This document shows positions 37,078 to 46,058 of a stretch of DNA of 64,000 bases, piece after piece. Numbering within the stretch: the first letter of the stretch is position 1; each line of letters starts with the position of its first letter. The stretch spans positions 62,001 to 126,000 of the forward strand of contig NZ_MZMV01000001.1 in assembly GCF_002210435.1 (NCBI RefSeq). The letters run 5' to 3'. A program made the translations under genes and the position numbers. The notes beneath the pieces were generated by a model. It had not been told where the DNA came from and searched no databases. It saw only the letters and a program-made list of their open reading frames with translations. The DNA comes from Micromonospora wenchangensis (lineage in GTDB: Bacteria > Actinomycetota > Actinomycetes > Mycobacteriales > Micromonosporaceae).

Positions 37078-38085
37078 TCACCCCTCGTGCAGCCGCCGCC
37101 CGGCGTCCCGGCAGGCGGTGAGCACCGCGCGGGCGTACCCGGGGGTGGCTCCGGCCAGGCCGCAGGCGGGGGTGACCACCACCTGTCCGGCGAGTTGGCG
37201 GCGCGGAAAGCCGAGCCGGTCCCAGAGCCCGCGTACCCGGTCGGCGAGCTGCGCCGAGGTCGGCGCGACGCCGGCCGACGGTGGCAGGGTCGGTGCCACC
37301 CCGGCCAGCAGGCCGAGGCCGGCGTCGATCGCCTCGCCCAGCGGGTCCAGGTCGGTGAGCAGGGCGAGATCCAGCGCCGCCCCGACCGCCCCGGCGGTAC
37401 GGATCAGCTCCAGCGGCACGTCCGGCGCGCAGCAGTGCACCACCGTCGGCACCCCGACCGCCGTGATCACCTCGCCGAGCAGGGTACGGGCGACGGCGGT
37501 GTCGACCGGCCGGTACGTGCCCAGGCCGCTCTCGGTGCGCACGCGGCCGGCGAGCGCCGCCGGCAGCGACGGCTCGTCGAGTTGGAGCAGCACCGACGCC
37601 CGGGGCAGCCGGCGGGCCACCGCCTCGACGTGCAGCCGCAACCCCTCGGCCAGGGACGCGGTCAGCTCCCGCACCGCGCCCGGGTCGCGCAGCAGCCGCC
37701 CGCCGATCGGCAGCTCCACCGCCGTGGCCAGGGTGAACGGCCCGGCCGCCTGCACCTTCACCGGCCCGGCGTACGCCTCGGCCTGCTCGGCGAGCTGGTC
37801 GAGGTCGCGTTCCATCAGGTCCCGGGCGCGGCGCAGGTCCCGGCCGGGGCGGGGGGCGATCCGCCAGCGCGCGGCGTACAGCTCGACCGGCAGCTCCACG
37901 AGCAGCCCGCCGGTACGCCCGACCAGGTCGGCACCCGGCCCCCGGGCGGGCAGCTCCGGCAGGTGGGGCAGGGTGGGCAGTTCACCCAGGACGATCCGTT
38001 GCGCCTCGGCGATGTCGGTGCCGGGCAGCGAACCGATGCCGGTCGCCGCGCCCGCCGGCCAGGGCCACACCTGCTGTTGGGTCAC
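37078..38085 (-). CDS. Cobalamin-independent methionine synthase-like protein (MetE C-terminal type)
   Basis: 335 aa from ATG. It corresponds to the C-terminal barrel of MetE only: GIGSLPG at the start, LLQLDEPSLPA in the middle, HCC at about residue 224 giving the zinc HxC pair, and the third zinc Cys in TPACGLAG near the end. Family knowledge: short MetE-like proteins transfer methyl groups to homocysteine or other thiols from a donor other than polyglutamyl folate; many are uncharacterised. It lies 45 bp upstream-oriented from mnmA on the same strand and probably belongs to the desulfurase-mnmA cluster. A partner N-terminal domain is absent. Confidence 0.85.
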   Translation of the reverse strand: MTQQQVWPWPAGAATGIGSLPGTDIAEAQRIVLGELPTLPHLPELPARGPGADLVGRTGGLLVELPVELYAARWRIAPRPGRDLRRARDLMERDLDQLAEQAEAYAGPVKVQAAGPFTLATAVELPIGGRLLRDPGAVRELTASLAEGLRLHVEAVARRLPRASVLLQLDEPSLPAALAGRVRTESGLGTYRPVDTAVARTLLGEVITAVGVPTVVHCCAPDVPLELIRTAGAVGAALDLALLTDLDPLGEAIDAGLGLLAGVAPTLPPSAGVAPTSAQLADRVRGLWDRLGFPRRQLAGQVVVTPACGLAGATPGYARAVLTACRDAGRRLHEG

Positions 38086-38130
38086 GGCCGAAGGGTAACC
38101 GGCCCCGGTCGGCGGGCCCGGCCGGTGGGG

Positions 38131-39204
38131 TCAGCCGGTGATGGTGGCGGAGCCGAGCACCACGTCACCGGCCGGGTCCGGCCGGTACGCCACCACGGCC
38201 TGCCCGGCGGCCACCCCGCGTACGGGCCGGCGCAGCTCGGCGGTGAGGCCGTCGCCGTCCACCCGCACGGTGGCCGGTACGACGTCGCCGTGCGCCCGCA
38301 ACTGCACCTCGCACCCGATCGGCGTATCAGGAAGGTCGCCCCCGGTCCAGACCGGACGGGTGGCGCGGACCAGGGAGACCTCCAGCGCCTCGGCGGGGCC
38401 GACGGTGACGGTGTTGGTCTTCGGGGTGATGGACAGCACGTACCGGGGTCGCCCGTCCGGGGCCGGCCGGTCCAGGTGCAGGCCGCGTCGCTGGCCCACC
38501 GTGTAGGCGTACGCGCCGGTGTGGCTGCCGACGACCGCGCCGGTCGACGCGTCGACCACCTTGCCGGGCGTCTCGCCGAGCCGTCCGGCGAGGAACCCCC
38601 GGGTGTCGCCGTCGGCGATGAAGCAGATGTCGTGCGAGTCGGGCTTCTCGGCGACCGCCAGGTCACGCCGGGCCGCCTCGGCCCGGACCTCGGCCTTGGT
38701 GGCGTCGCCGAGCGGGAACACCGCCCGGTCGAGCTGTGCGCGGGTGAGCACCGCCAGCACGTACGACTGGTCCTTGGCGAGGTCGACGCTGCGGCGCAGC
38801 AGCCCGTCGGGGCCGAGCCGGGCGTGGTGGCCGGTGACCACGGCGTCGAAGCCGAGGGCCACGGCCCGGTCCAGCACCGCCGCGAACTTGATCTTCTCGT
38901 TGCAGCGCAGGCACGGATTCGGGGTACGCCCGGCCGCGTACTCGGCGACGAAGTCGTCCACCACGTCGGCGTGAAACCGCTCGGCCATGTCCCACACGTA
39001 GAAGGGGATGCCGATGACGTCGGCGGCCCGGCGCGCGTCCCGGGAGTCCTCCAGGGTGCAGCACCCCCGGGCCCCGGTCCGGAAGGTCTGCGGGTTGCGG
39101 GACAGCGCCAGGTGCACCCCGGTCACGTCGTGCCCGGCGTCCACCGCCCGCGCCGCCGCGACGGCGGAGTCCACCCCGCCCGACATCGCCGCCAGAACCT
39201 TCAC
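38131..39204 (-). CDS. mnmA: tRNA-specific 2-thiouridylase
   Basis: 357 aa from GTG 39204, giving the standard [13 protein letters not shown] start. The PP-loop is SGGVDS (about 8-13). The catalytic cysteines are C98 in NPCLRC and C194 in HDICFI, and GQRRGL marks the tRNA-binding part. It makes the s2U at position 34 of Lys, Glu and Gln tRNAs, using ATP and persulfide sulfur. The cysteine desulfurase gene on the same strand about 230 bp upstream is the probable sulfur source. Confidence 0.95.
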   Translation of the reverse strand: MKVLAAMSGGVDSAVAAARAVDAGHDVTGVHLALSRNPQTFRTGARGCCTLEDSRDARRAADVIGIPFYVWDMAERFHADVVDDFVAEYAAGRTPNPCLRCNEKIKFAAVLDRAVALGFDAVVTGHHARLGPDGLLRRSVDLAKDQSYVLAVLTRAQLDRAVFPLGDATKAEVRAEAARRDLAVAEKPDSHDICFIADGDTRGFLAGRLGETPGKVVDASTGAVVGSHTGAYAYTVGQRRGLHLDRPAPDGRPRYVLSITPKTNTVTVGPAEALEVSLVRATRPVWTGGDLPDTPIGCEVQLRAHGDVVPATVRVDGDGLTAELRRPVRGVAAGQAVVAYRPDPAGDVVLGSATITG

Positions 39205-39328
39205 CAGCCCACGCTCCCTTCCCCCGTCGAGCCTACCCACCCGACCCGCACCACCCCTCCTCCCGCCCGCCCCCTGCCCCACCCGCCCGGCCCCGGTGAC
39301 GGGGGCGGGGTGCAGGCCGGCATGGGCG

Positions 39329-39389
39329 GGTGATCAAGAGGTTCGCGTCAGGATCCGGGCTGGAGGGTGACGCGAACCTCTTGATCACC
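39329..39389. repeat. Perfect 22-bp inverted repeat between desulfurase and mnmA
   Basis: GGTGATCAAGAGGTTCGCGT at 39329-39348, continuing CA to 39350, pairs perfectly with 39368-39389 around a 17-nt loop. It sits between two co-directional genes. It is longer than needed for a terminator and is AT-richer at the tips. The remaining part of the 228-bp gap (39205-39432) holds only the mnmA leader. Confidence 0.85.
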
Positions 39390-39432
39390 GAGAGCGGGCG
39401 GGACCGGGTGGGGGTAGAGGAGGCGGCGGGGG

Positions 39433-40608
39433 TCAGCGGGGGGTGCGGAGGGCGGCGGCCCGGCGGGCGCGGTCGACGGCGGTGGGAAGGGCCGCGATGA
39501 GGGCGTCGACGTCGGCGGGGGTGCTGGTGTGGCCGAGGGTGAAGCGCAGCGAGGACCGGGCCCGGTCGTGGTCGGCGCCCATCGCCAGCAGCACGTGACT
39601 GGGCTGGGCCACCCCCGCCGAGCAGGCCGAGCCGGTGGAGCAGGCGATGCCCTGGGCGTCGAGCAGGAGCAGCAGGGCGTCCCCCTCGCAGCCGGGGAAG
39701 GAGAAGTGCGCGTTGCCGGGCAGCCGGTCGTCGGGGTCGCCGTTGAACACCACCTCGGGTACCGCCTCCCGGACCCGCCGCACCAGGTCGTCGCGGAGCG
39801 CCGCCACCCGGGCCGCGTACTCCTGCTGGCCCTTGACGGCCGTCTCGACGGCGACCGCGAAGGCGACGATGCCGGCGGTGTCCAGGGTGCCGGAGCGGAC
39901 GTCGCGTTCCTGTCCGCCGCCGTGCAGCAGCGGGGTGGCGGCGACGTCCCGGGCGAGCAGCAGCGCGCCCACGCCGGTAGGGCCGCCGAGCTTGTGCCCG
40001 GTCACGGTGAGCGCGGAGACCCCGCTGGCCGCGAAGTCGACAGGCACCTGGCCGACCGCCTGCACGGCGTCGGTGTGGAACGGCACCCCGTGTTCGGCGG
40101 CGACGGCGGCCAGCTCGGCCACCGGCTGCACGGTGCCGACCTCGTTGTTGGCCCACATCGCGGTCACCACGGCGACCCGGTCGGCGTGGGCGGACAGCTC
40201 GGCGCGCAGCAGCGCCGGGTCGAGCTTGCCGGCGGCGTCGGTCGGCAGCCAGGAGACCTCGGCGCCCTCGTGGTCGGCGAGCCAGTCGACCGCGTCGAGG
40301 ACGGCGTGGTGCTCGACCGCGCTGGAGACCACCCGGACCCGGTCGGGCCGGGCGGCCCGCCGGGCCCAGAAGACGCCCTTCACGGCGAGGTTGTCGCTCT
40401 CGGTCCCGCCGCCGGTGAAGATGACCTCGGACGGGCGGGCGCCCAGCACGGCGGCCACCCGCTCGCGGGACTCCTCCACCCGACGCCGGGCACGCCGGCC
40501 CGTCGCGTGCAACGACGACGCGTTGCCGACCTCGCGGGCGGTGGCGACGTACGCCGCCAACGCCTCGTCGAGCATCGGGGTGGTCGCCGCGTGATCCAGG
40601 TATGCCAT
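39433..40608 (-). CDS. Cysteine desulfurase (NifS/IscS family)
   Basis: 391 aa from ATG 40608 (a GTG directly before it is also possible). Class V aminotransferase fold: LDHAATTP at the N-terminus, the PLP-binding Lys K206 in TGHKLGGP, and the persulfide Cys C329 in [10 protein letters not shown]. It takes sulfur from L-cysteine as an enzyme-bound persulfide for tRNA thiolation and other acceptors. The gene order desulfurase - mnmA is conserved and suggests it feeds MnmA directly. No Isc scaffold genes are nearby. Confidence 0.95.
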   Translation of the reverse strand: MAYLDHAATTPMLDEALAAYVATAREVGNASSLHATGRRARRRVEESRERVAAVLGARPSEVIFTGGGTESDNLAVKGVFWARRAARPDRVRVVSSAVEHHAVLDAVDWLADHEGAEVSWLPTDAAGKLDPALLRAELSAHADRVAVVTAMWANNEVGTVQPVAELAAVAAEHGVPFHTDAVQAVGQVPVDFAASGVSALTVTGHKLGGPTGVGALLLARDVAATPLLHGGGQERDVRSGTLDTAGIVAFAVAVETAVKGQQEYAARVAALRDDLVRRVREAVPEVVFNGDPDDRLPGNAHFSFPGCEGDALLLLLDAQGIACSTGSACSAGVAQPSHVLLAMGADHDRARSSLRFTLGHTSTPADVDALIAALPTAVDRARRAAALRTPR

Positions 40609-40675
40609 CACCGTTCAGCGTAACGGCCAGCGCACGGCCCGTTGGATGCCGGACCACCCGTACCGAAGCGTGGAT

Positions 40676-40716
40676 GAGGACCGGGCCGGGACCGGATCGG
40701 CCCCGGCCCGGTCCTC
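40676..40716 (-). terminator. 15-bp perfect hairpin at the end of the sortase gene
   Basis: GAGGACCGGGCCGGG (40676-40690) pairs perfectly with 40702-40716, which overlaps the sortase stop codon. It is a likely terminator of the DUF4397-sortase operon. Confidence 0.65.
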
Positions 40717-41383
40717 AGGCCGGTACGGCGGTGACGACGATGTTGTCCCGGTAGTGCCGGGTCTTCGGGTCGAACGGCCCGCCGCAGGTGATCAGGGTCA
40801 GCCGCGGCTTGCCGTCCCGGGCGAAGTACCGGTCCAGCGGGATCTTCGTCTTGGCGTACTCCTCACGGGCGACGACCCGGTAGGCGCGCTGCTTCCCGTC
40901 CGCGCCGGTGGCGGTGACGGTGTCCCCCCGGTCGAGTTCGCGGAGCCGGAAGAACGCCCCCTTGCCCTGCTCCGAGCTGTCGACGTGACCGGCGATCACC
41001 ACCGAGCCGGCGTCGGTCTCCAGCCCGGGGCCGAACCGGTACCAGCCGATCCGGTCCACGCTCGGCGGGACGTCGAACTCGTCGGTGCGGGTGTCGATGC
41101 CCACCGGGTCGACCGTGGCGGTGACGTCGATCGCCGGGATGCGCAGCTTCACCGGCGGCACGGTCCGCTCGGCCGTGGGCAGGTCACCGGCGGTCACCGG
41201 CACCGACGGGCCGCCACCGGTCCCGGCCGTCGGGCTCGGCGGGCTGCTGCTGGCCAGCGCCGCCGCCTCGTCCGCGCCGACGTCCTCGGCCGGCTGCGAG
41301 CCGCAGGCCACGACGGTGGCGACGGTGAGCGCGGCGACGCCGGCGGCCATCGCCGCCAGCGCCCCGCGGTGTCGCACCGTCAC
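40715..41383 (-). CDS. Class F sortase
   Basis: 222 aa from GTG 41383, which overlaps the stop of the upstream gene (GTGA). A hydrophobic segment (about 8-27) ends at VVACGS, either a membrane anchor or a lipoprotein signal. Residues about 77-222 form the sortase beta-barrel with the catalytic triad H133 (AGHVDS), C200 (LITCGGPFD) and R212 (HYRDNIV). It is a cell-surface transpeptidase. Class F enzymes are typical of actinobacteria and their substrates are mostly unknown. The translationally coupled DUF4397 gene is the obvious candidate substrate. Confidence 0.93.
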   Translation of the reverse strand: MTVRHRGALAAMAAGVAALTVATVVACGSQPAEDVGADEAAALASSSPPSPTAGTGGGPSVPVTAGDLPTAERTVPPVKLRIPAIDVTATVDPVGIDTRTDEFDVPPSVDRIGWYRFGPGLETDAGSVVIAGHVDSSEQGKGAFFRLRELDRGDTVTATGADGKQRAYRVVAREEYAKTKIPLDRYFARDGKPRLTLITCGGPFDPKTRHYRDNIVVTAVPA

Positions 41384-42210
41384 CGGCGACCGGTCCGGGT
41401 GGCGGCCACCCGCGCCCCACCGCCGGCCAGCAGCAGTACGCCGGCCCCGGCCAGCACGTACCACCAGGTGTCCACGCCGGTGCCGGCCTGACCGCCGGTG
41501 CCGCTGGGCACGCCGCCCGGGGCGGAGTGCAGACCGGTGACGGTCTGGGCGACCAGGTCGAGGTTCTTGGCCTCGGCCGAGCCGATCGCGTAGACGATGG
41601 TGGCGGTGCCCTCCCTGAGGTTCAGGTCCGCCGGGCCGATCGCCACGGTGTCGGTGCCCGCCAGCACCACGTCGGCCTTGACCGTGCCCGCGTCGACGTC
41701 GGCCTTGGCCTCCTTGGGGTTGGTCAGCCCCTCGAAGACCGGCTTGCCACCGGCCCGGACGTCGACCGCCGGGGCGGCGGCGGTGTGCCGGACGATCAGC
41801 CGGGCCTTGCCGGCGGCCAGCTTGGCGGTGTCGTTGACGAACGGGGTGATCTGCGGCTTGCCGTCCGCGCCGAGGTGCGCGGCGAGGCTGATGTTGGCGC
41901 CGCCGGGCACCTCGGCGTCGTCGACCTTGAGAATCGCGCTGCCGACCGGCTCGCCCGGCTTGGTCAGGGCGATGTCGTACTCGCCCTCGAGCAGGGTCAG
42001 CGGGCCGGCGACGTCACCGGGCTTGAAGTTGTCGAGGGTCTTCTTGCCGTTGACGTAGACGTCCACCGGGGTGTCCGGGATGCCGTGCACGACGGAGACC
42101 TTGGACGAGGCGGCGTACGCCGGGCTCGTGGTCGCGGCGCCGACGCCCGCGAAGGCCAGAGCGGCCACCGCGCCGCCTGCGGCGACCCGACGGAAGATAG
42201 CGAGCTGCAT
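41380..42210 (-). CDS. Secreted DUF4397 protein with cell-wall-sorting-like C-terminus
   Basis: 276 aa from ATG; GGAGG lies a few nt upstream. A Sec signal peptide (about 1-33, ending SPAYAAS) is followed by a DUF4397 domain (about 36-220) with two Ig-like lobes (VSVVHGIPDTPVDVYVNGK, then ARLIVRHTAAAPAVDVRAGG). The C-terminus copies a sortase-substrate tail: VPSGTGG, a hydrophobic helix (WWYVLAGAGVLLLAGGGA) and a basic end RTGRR, but there is no LPxTG; the nearest motif is VPSGTG. Coupled to a class F sortase gene, it is probably cell-surface anchored. The domain's ligand is unknown. Confidence 0.88.
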   Translation of the reverse strand: MQLAIFRRVAAGGAVAALAFAGVGAATTSPAYAASSKVSVVHGIPDTPVDVYVNGKKTLDNFKPGDVAGPLTLLEGEYDIALTKPGEPVGSAILKVDDAEVPGGANISLAAHLGADGKPQITPFVNDTAKLAAGKARLIVRHTAAAPAVDVRAGGKPVFEGLTNPKEAKADVDAGTVKADVVLAGTDTVAIGPADLNLREGTATIVYAIGSAEAKNLDLVAQTVTGLHSAPGGVPSGTGGQAGTGVDTWWYVLAGAGVLLLAGGGARVAATRTGRR

Positions 42211-42285
42211 GTCTGCCTCCTGGTGATTGGTGCTGGTTCGTCAGGTCTGGCTTGCAGAACGGGTTACGCCACCCGTCGCACGGTC

Positions 42286-42332
42286 GGATGCAGCCCGGCA
42301 CCACTTTCTTTTTCTTCGCCGGGGGTGCATCC
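42286..42332. other. Stem-loop with poly-pyrimidine loop in a divergent promoter gap
   Basis: GGATGCAGCCCGGC (42286-42299) and GCCGGGGGTGCATCC (42318-42332) form a bulged stem of 7 plus 6 bp. The loop contains ACTTTCTTTTTCTTC, a striking AT-rich tract here. It lies between the DUF4397 gene and the ECF sigma gene and could be regulatory. Confidence 0.4.
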
Positions 42333-42451
42333 GGGGCCGGTTCCGGCGACGAATAGCTGGTGAGACGAGTGGAGGCGGACCGGACCAGGAGAGTGGGGCG
42401 GAGGCTGTGGGCGTTACAGTCGGGCATGCCCCAGGGAAGGCGACCCGCCCG

Positions 42452-43063
42452 GTGACAGCGGTGGGAACAGCAGGACACGAACCCGAACCACCCCCCGACG
42501 AGTTGGCCGCGCGCTTCCGGGCGGGCGACGAGACCGCGCTGCGGGAGGCGTACGACCGGTTCGGCCGGGCCGTGCTCCACCTGGCCACCAGCACGTTGGC
42601 CAACCGCAGCGACGCGGAGGACGTGACCCAGGCGACGTTCGTCGCCGCCTGGCTGGGGCGGGAGACCTTCGACCCGGCCAAGGGCTCGCTGATCGGGTGG
42701 CTGCTCGGCATCGGCCGGCGCAAGGTGATCGACCGGCTGCGCGCCTCGGCCCGGGAGGCCCGGGTGGTGGAGACGGTGCGGCAGCTACCCGAACCGGTCG
42801 GCACCGGCGCAGACCCGGACACGGTGGTCGACCGGCTGGTGGTCGCCGACGAACTGGCCCGGCTCCCCGACGACCAACGACGGATGTTGGAGCTGGCCTT
42901 CTACGACGACCTGACACACCAACAGATCGCGACGGTGACCGGGGTGCCGCTGGGCACGGTCAAGAGCCACATCAGGCGGGGCATGGCGAGCTTGAAACGC
43001 AGATGGGAGGTGGACGGTGCAGCACCTGGACCACGACCGGCTGGTATTTCTGGCGCTCGGTGA
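42452..43063 (+). CDS. ECF-family RNA polymerase sigma factor
   Basis: 203 aa from GTG 42452 (GTG 42407 would add 15 residues and sits only 2 nt from a GGAGG). Sigma2: LREAYDRFGRAVLHLATSTLANRSDAEDVTQATFVAAW. Sigma4: LPDDQRRMLELAFYDDLTHQQIATVTGVPLGTVKSHIRRGMASL. It directs RNA polymerase to a small regulon. It overlaps the zinc-finger anti-sigma gene by 47 bp. It is divergent from the DUF4397-sortase pair, an arrangement like SigK-RskA with its surface-protein targets in mycobacteria, so control of that pair is likely but not shown. Confidence 0.92.
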   Translation: MTAVGTAGHEPEPPPDELAARFRAGDETALREAYDRFGRAVLHLATSTLANRSDAEDVTQATFVAAWLGRETFDPAKGSLIGWLLGIGRRKVIDRLRASAREARVVETVRQLPEPVGTGADPDTVVDRLVVADELARLPDDQRRMLELAFYDDLTHQQIATVTGVPLGTVKSHIRRGMASLKRRWEVDGAAPGPRPAGISGAR

Positions 43064-43934
43064 GAGCGAGGCGGACCACGGCGAGACCGACCACCTCGGC
43101 GGCTGCGTGACCTGCCGACGCGAGCTGGACTCCCTGCGGCACGTCGCCGGGCTGGGCGCGGGCACCCAGGGCCTGCACGACCTGCCCGACCCGCCGGCCC
43201 ACCTCTGGGCGGGCATCATGGCCGAACTCGACGCCGTCGCGCAGGTGCCGTCGCTGGCCGAGGCCCACCGGCAGGACCTCGACCCGGCCCCGACGCAGGC
43301 CCTTCCGGCAGCAGCCAGGAACGGCGTCGAACCGACCTACCGGCAACCCTCGGCGGTGACCGGCGACCCGCACCCGTCGGCGGGGACCGGTGACCGGAAA
43401 CCGGCGACGGTCAGCGGTGACCGGCCGGAGTCCCGGCGACGGTCGTCGTCCCCCGGCGGCGGGCGCGCCGCGCGACCGGCGGGCCGGTCGCGGCGTTGGC
43501 CGCGCTGGGCGACCACTGTCGTCTCGGCGACCGCCGCCGCCGCGATCGCGGTGTTCGGCACCGTTCTCGTGCTCGGCGACCGGGGGGCCGCGCCGCAACA
43601 GGACGTGCTGGCCAGCGCGCCGCTGGCCGCGTACGGGAGCACGCCGAAGGACGCCCGGGGCGACGCCCGGGTCTTCGCCGACGGACGACTGCACCTGCAC
43701 GTGGCGAATCTCCCGGACGTTACGGGGTACTACGAGGTCTGGCTGATCAATCCGACGACCATGGAGATGTTCTCGGTGGGTGTGCTGCGGGGTAGCTCCG
43801 GCGACGCCCTGCTGCCCCTGCCCCCGAACGTTGATCTTCAGGCATACTCGGTGGTCGACGTGTCCGCCGAGCAGTACGACAACAAGCCCGCCCACTCCGG
43901 CGACAGCCTGCTGAGGGGCACCCTGACGGGCTGA
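43017..43934 (+). CDS. Zinc-finger anti-sigma factor (RskA-like)
   Basis: 305 aa from GTG 43017, with GGGAGG 6 nt upstream inside the sigma gene. The N-terminal ZAS zinc motif is H26-x3-C30-x2-C33. A cytoplasmic linker of about 120 residues rich in Pro, Arg and Ser follows, with a repeated TGD pattern. One membrane helix at about 160-182 (TVVSATAAAAIAVFGTVLVL) leads to an extracytoplasmic RskA-type domain (GDARVFADGRLHLHVANLPD, YYEVWLINPTTMEMFSVG). It should hold the ECF sigma factor at the membrane until regulated proteolysis releases it. Confidence 0.92.
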   Translation: MQHLDHDRLVFLALGESEADHGETDHLGGCVTCRRELDSLRHVAGLGAGTQGLHDLPDPPAHLWAGIMAELDAVAQVPSLAEAHRQDLDPAPTQALPAAARNGVEPTYRQPSAVTGDPHPSAGTGDRKPATVSGDRPESRRRSSSPGGGRAARPAGRSRRWPRWATTVVSATAAAAIAVFGTVLVLGDRGAAPQQDVLASAPLAAYGSTPKDARGDARVFADGRLHLHVANLPDVTGYYEVWLINPTTMEMFSVGVLRGSSGDALLPLPPNVDLQAYSVVDVSAEQYDNKPAHSGDSLLRGTLTG

Positions 43935-43972
43935 TCGGCGGGCCGGCTCAGCTCCCCGGCCCGCCGATCAGC
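43930..43972. terminator. 17-bp perfect hairpin between convergent genes
   Basis: GCTGATCGGCGGGCCGG (43930-43946) pairs perfectly with 43956-43972 around a 9-nt loop. It overlaps the anti-sigma stop codon. Likely terminator. Confidence 0.75.
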
Positions 43973-44025
43973 TCCCATCGCGTACCCGCCCACCGCGCGC
44001 CGACGCGCGGGCCGGGCGGCGACGA

Positions 44026-44057
44026 CCGGGCGGCGGGACGACGGAGCCGCCGCCCGG
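44026..44057. terminator. Second hairpin before etfA end
   Basis: CCGGGCGGCGG (44026-44036) pairs perfectly with 44047-44057. With the previous hairpin it gives back-to-back terminators for the convergent anti-sigma and etfA genes. Confidence 0.5.
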
Positions 44058-44094
44058 CGGACCGGACGGCGGCTCGGTGCGGACCCGCGACGGG

Positions 44095-45054
44095 TCACTT
44101 GCGCTTACGGATCTCCTCGGCGGCCTGCGGTACGACCTTGAACAGGTCGCCCACCACGCCGTAGTCGGCCAGCTCGAAGATCGGTGCCTCGCCGTCCTTG
44201 TTCACGGCGACGATCGTCTTCGAGGTCTGCATGCCGGCCCGGTGCTGGATCGCGCCGGAGATGCCCAGCGCGACGTAGAGCTGCGGGGAGACGGTCTTGC
44301 CGGTCTGCCCGACCTGGAACTGGTGCGGGTAGTAGCCGGAGTCGACCGCCGCCCGGGACGCCCCGACGGCACCGCCGAGCAGGTCGGCCAGCTCCTCGAC
44401 CAGCTTGAAGTTGTCGGCGTTGCCGACGCCGCGCCCGCCGGAGACGACGATGCCGGCCTCGGTCAGCTCCGGGCGGGAGCCCTTCTGCTCGGCGACCCGC
44501 TCGACGACCTTCGCCAGCCGGTCGGTGTCGGTGACCGACACGGTGAGCTGCTCGACGGTCGGGGTGGCCGCCGCCGGGGCCGGGGTGACCGAGTTCGGCC
44601 GCACGGTGACCAGCGGCAGGCCCTTGGTGACCTTGGACTTGACGATGGTGGAGCCGGCGAAGGCGACCTGGGTGGCGGTGCCGTCGGCGTCGAGGCCGAC
44701 CACGTCGGTCAGGATGCCGTTGTCCAGCTTGACGGCCAGCCGGGCGGCGATCTCCTTGCCCTCCTGGGCCGAGGCGAGCAGGACGGCGGCCGGCTGCACC
44801 CGGTTGACCAGTTCGGCGAGCACGGTCGCCTTGGGGGCCACCAGGTAGCCGTCGATCTCCTCGCTCTCGGCGGCGTAGATCTTCTCCGCGCCGTACTCGC
44901 CGAGCTTGGCGGCGAGCGCCTCGGCGGCACCGGGGCCGCCGAGCACCACGGCGCTGGGGGTGCCCAGCCCACGGGCGAGGGTGAGCATTTCCAGGGTGAC
45001 CTTCTTGACGCCGAATTCCCTGGTGGCTTCGACGACGACGAGTACCTCAGCCAT
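44095..45054 (-). CDS. etfA: Electron transfer flavoprotein alpha subunit
   Basis: 319 aa from ATG 45054, which gives the standard MAEVLVVVE start. The N-terminal domain (about 1-190) is followed by the FAD-binding C-terminal domain with the ETF-alpha signature ([48 protein letters not shown]). With EtfB it carries electrons from acyl-CoA and other flavin dehydrogenases to the respiratory chain. It follows etfB by 11 bp in the same operon. Confidence 0.97.
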   Translation of the reverse strand: MAEVLVVVEATREFGVKKVTLEMLTLARGLGTPSAVVLGGPGAAEALAAKLGEYGAEKIYAAESEEIDGYLVAPKATVLAELVNRVQPAAVLLASAQEGKEIAARLAVKLDNGILTDVVGLDADGTATQVAFAGSTIVKSKVTKGLPLVTVRPNSVTPAPAAATPTVEQLTVSVTDTDRLAKVVERVAEQKGSRPELTEAGIVVSGGRGVGNADNFKLVEELADLLGGAVGASRAAVDSGYYPHQFQVGQTGKTVSPQLYVALGISGAIQHRAGMQTSKTIVAVNKDGEAPIFELADYGVVGDLFKVVPQAAEEIRKRK

Positions 45055-45065
45055 GTTCAGACCCC

Positions 45066-45845
45066 TCACACGAACTTCTCGGTGGCGAGGAACTCGACGA
45101 GCTGGACGCCGCCGGAACCCTCATCGGTGATCTTGGCGCCGCCGGAGCGCGGGGGACGCCTGGTGTGCTCGACGACGGCGCTGGTGGCACCCTCGAAGCC
45201 CACCTCGGTGGGCGCGACGCCCAGGTCGGCCAGGGACAGCGTCTTCACCGGCTTCTTCTTGGCGGCCATGATGCCCTTGAAGGAGGGGTAGCGCGGCTCG
45301 TTGATGGTGTCCCAGACGGAGACCACGGCCGGCGTCGCGGCGGTGACCACCTCGTAGCCCTCCTCGGTCTGCCGCTCCACGGTCAGCGTGCCGCCGTCGA
45401 CGGTGAGCTTGCGCGCGCCGGTCAGCGCGGCGACCCCCAGCCGCTCGGCGAGCATGTGCGGCATGGCCTGGACCCGGCCGTCGGTCGACTCGGCGCCGCA
45501 GAGCACCAGGTCGGCATTGAGCTGCCCGAGGGCGGCGGCGAGCACCTTCGAGGTAGCCACGGCGCAGGACCCGTGCAGGGCGTCGTCGAGGACGTGCACG
45601 GCGGCGTCCGGGCCCATCGACAGCGCCTTGCGGATCGACTCGGTGGCCCGGTCCGGTCCCATGGTCAGGACGGTGACCTCGCCGCCGTGCGCCTCCTTGA
45701 TCTTCAGCGCCTCCTCGATGGCGTACTCGTCCATCTCGTTGATCACGTTGTTCGCCGAACCGCGGTCGACGGTGTTGTCGTCAGCACGCAGGCTGCGGTC
45801 CGCGCCCGAATCAGGCACCTGCTTGACGAGTACGACGATGTTCAT
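45066..45845 (-). CDS. etfB: Electron transfer flavoprotein beta subunit
   Basis: 259 aa from ATG with GGAGG upstream. The FixA/ETF-beta sequence is clear: MNIVVLVKQVPDSG, VINEMDEYAIEEALKIKE, VLTMGPDRATESIRKALSMGPD and GAESTDGRVQAMPHMLAERLG. It binds AMP and forms the ETF heterodimer with EtfA. The 213-bp upstream gap contains two palindromic elements that may link expression to fatty-acid use. Confidence 0.97.
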   Translation of the reverse strand: MNIVVLVKQVPDSGADRSLRADDNTVDRGSANNVINEMDEYAIEEALKIKEAHGGEVTVLTMGPDRATESIRKALSMGPDAAVHVLDDALHGSCAVATSKVLAAALGQLNADLVLCGAESTDGRVQAMPHMLAERLGVAALTGARKLTVDGGTLTVERQTEEGYEVVTAATPAVVSVWDTINEPRYPSFKGIMAAKKKPVKTLSLADLGVAPTEVGFEGATSAVVEHTRRPPRSGGAKITDEGSGGVQLVEFLATEKFV

Positions 45846-45916
45846 CGCGATTCGACAACCCTCCTGTTGGTGGTGTGCGATCTGCTCGCCCGGTTAAGGG
45901 CGGAGCTTTGCGCGTC

Positions 45917-45933
45917 GTTGACACCCGGTCAAC
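45917..45933. promoter_or_regulatory. Perfect inverted repeat GTTGAC-N5-GTCAAC upstream of etfB
   Basis: Perfect 6-bp half-sites around 5 bp, about 70 bp ahead of etfB. On the minus strand it includes TTGACC, a -35-like hexamer. Candidate operator. The half-site is the same GTCAAC seen in the sugar-operon promoter, which may be chance. Confidence 0.4.
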
Positions 45934-45968
45934 CGCAGGCTGCTGTGCAGTTGCCCACGAACGCAATG

Positions 45969-45986
45969 TTACCTGCCAGTAGGTTA
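45969..45986. promoter_or_regulatory. Imperfect palindrome TTACCT-N6-AGGTTA upstream of etfB
   Basis: Half-sites TTACCT and AGGTTA match at 5 of 6 positions. It resembles TetR-family operators near fatty-acid genes. It is also readable as a direct repeat GGTAAC at 15-bp spacing on the minus strand. Confidence 0.35.
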
Positions 45987-46058
45987 CCCCTCCCGACCAC
46001 CCACGGTGACACACCTCACCGTGCTGCGGCCTGGCCCCGGGCCGACGCCCGGCCGGCG

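Noticed and set aside
36592..39333. 913-codon plus-strand frame
   Set aside because: Spans three real minus-strand genes; low-complexity translation.
43330..43430. Repeated GGTGACCGG-like units inside the anti-sigma gene
   Set aside because: They encode the low-complexity linker (TGD pattern); codon bias explains the similarity.
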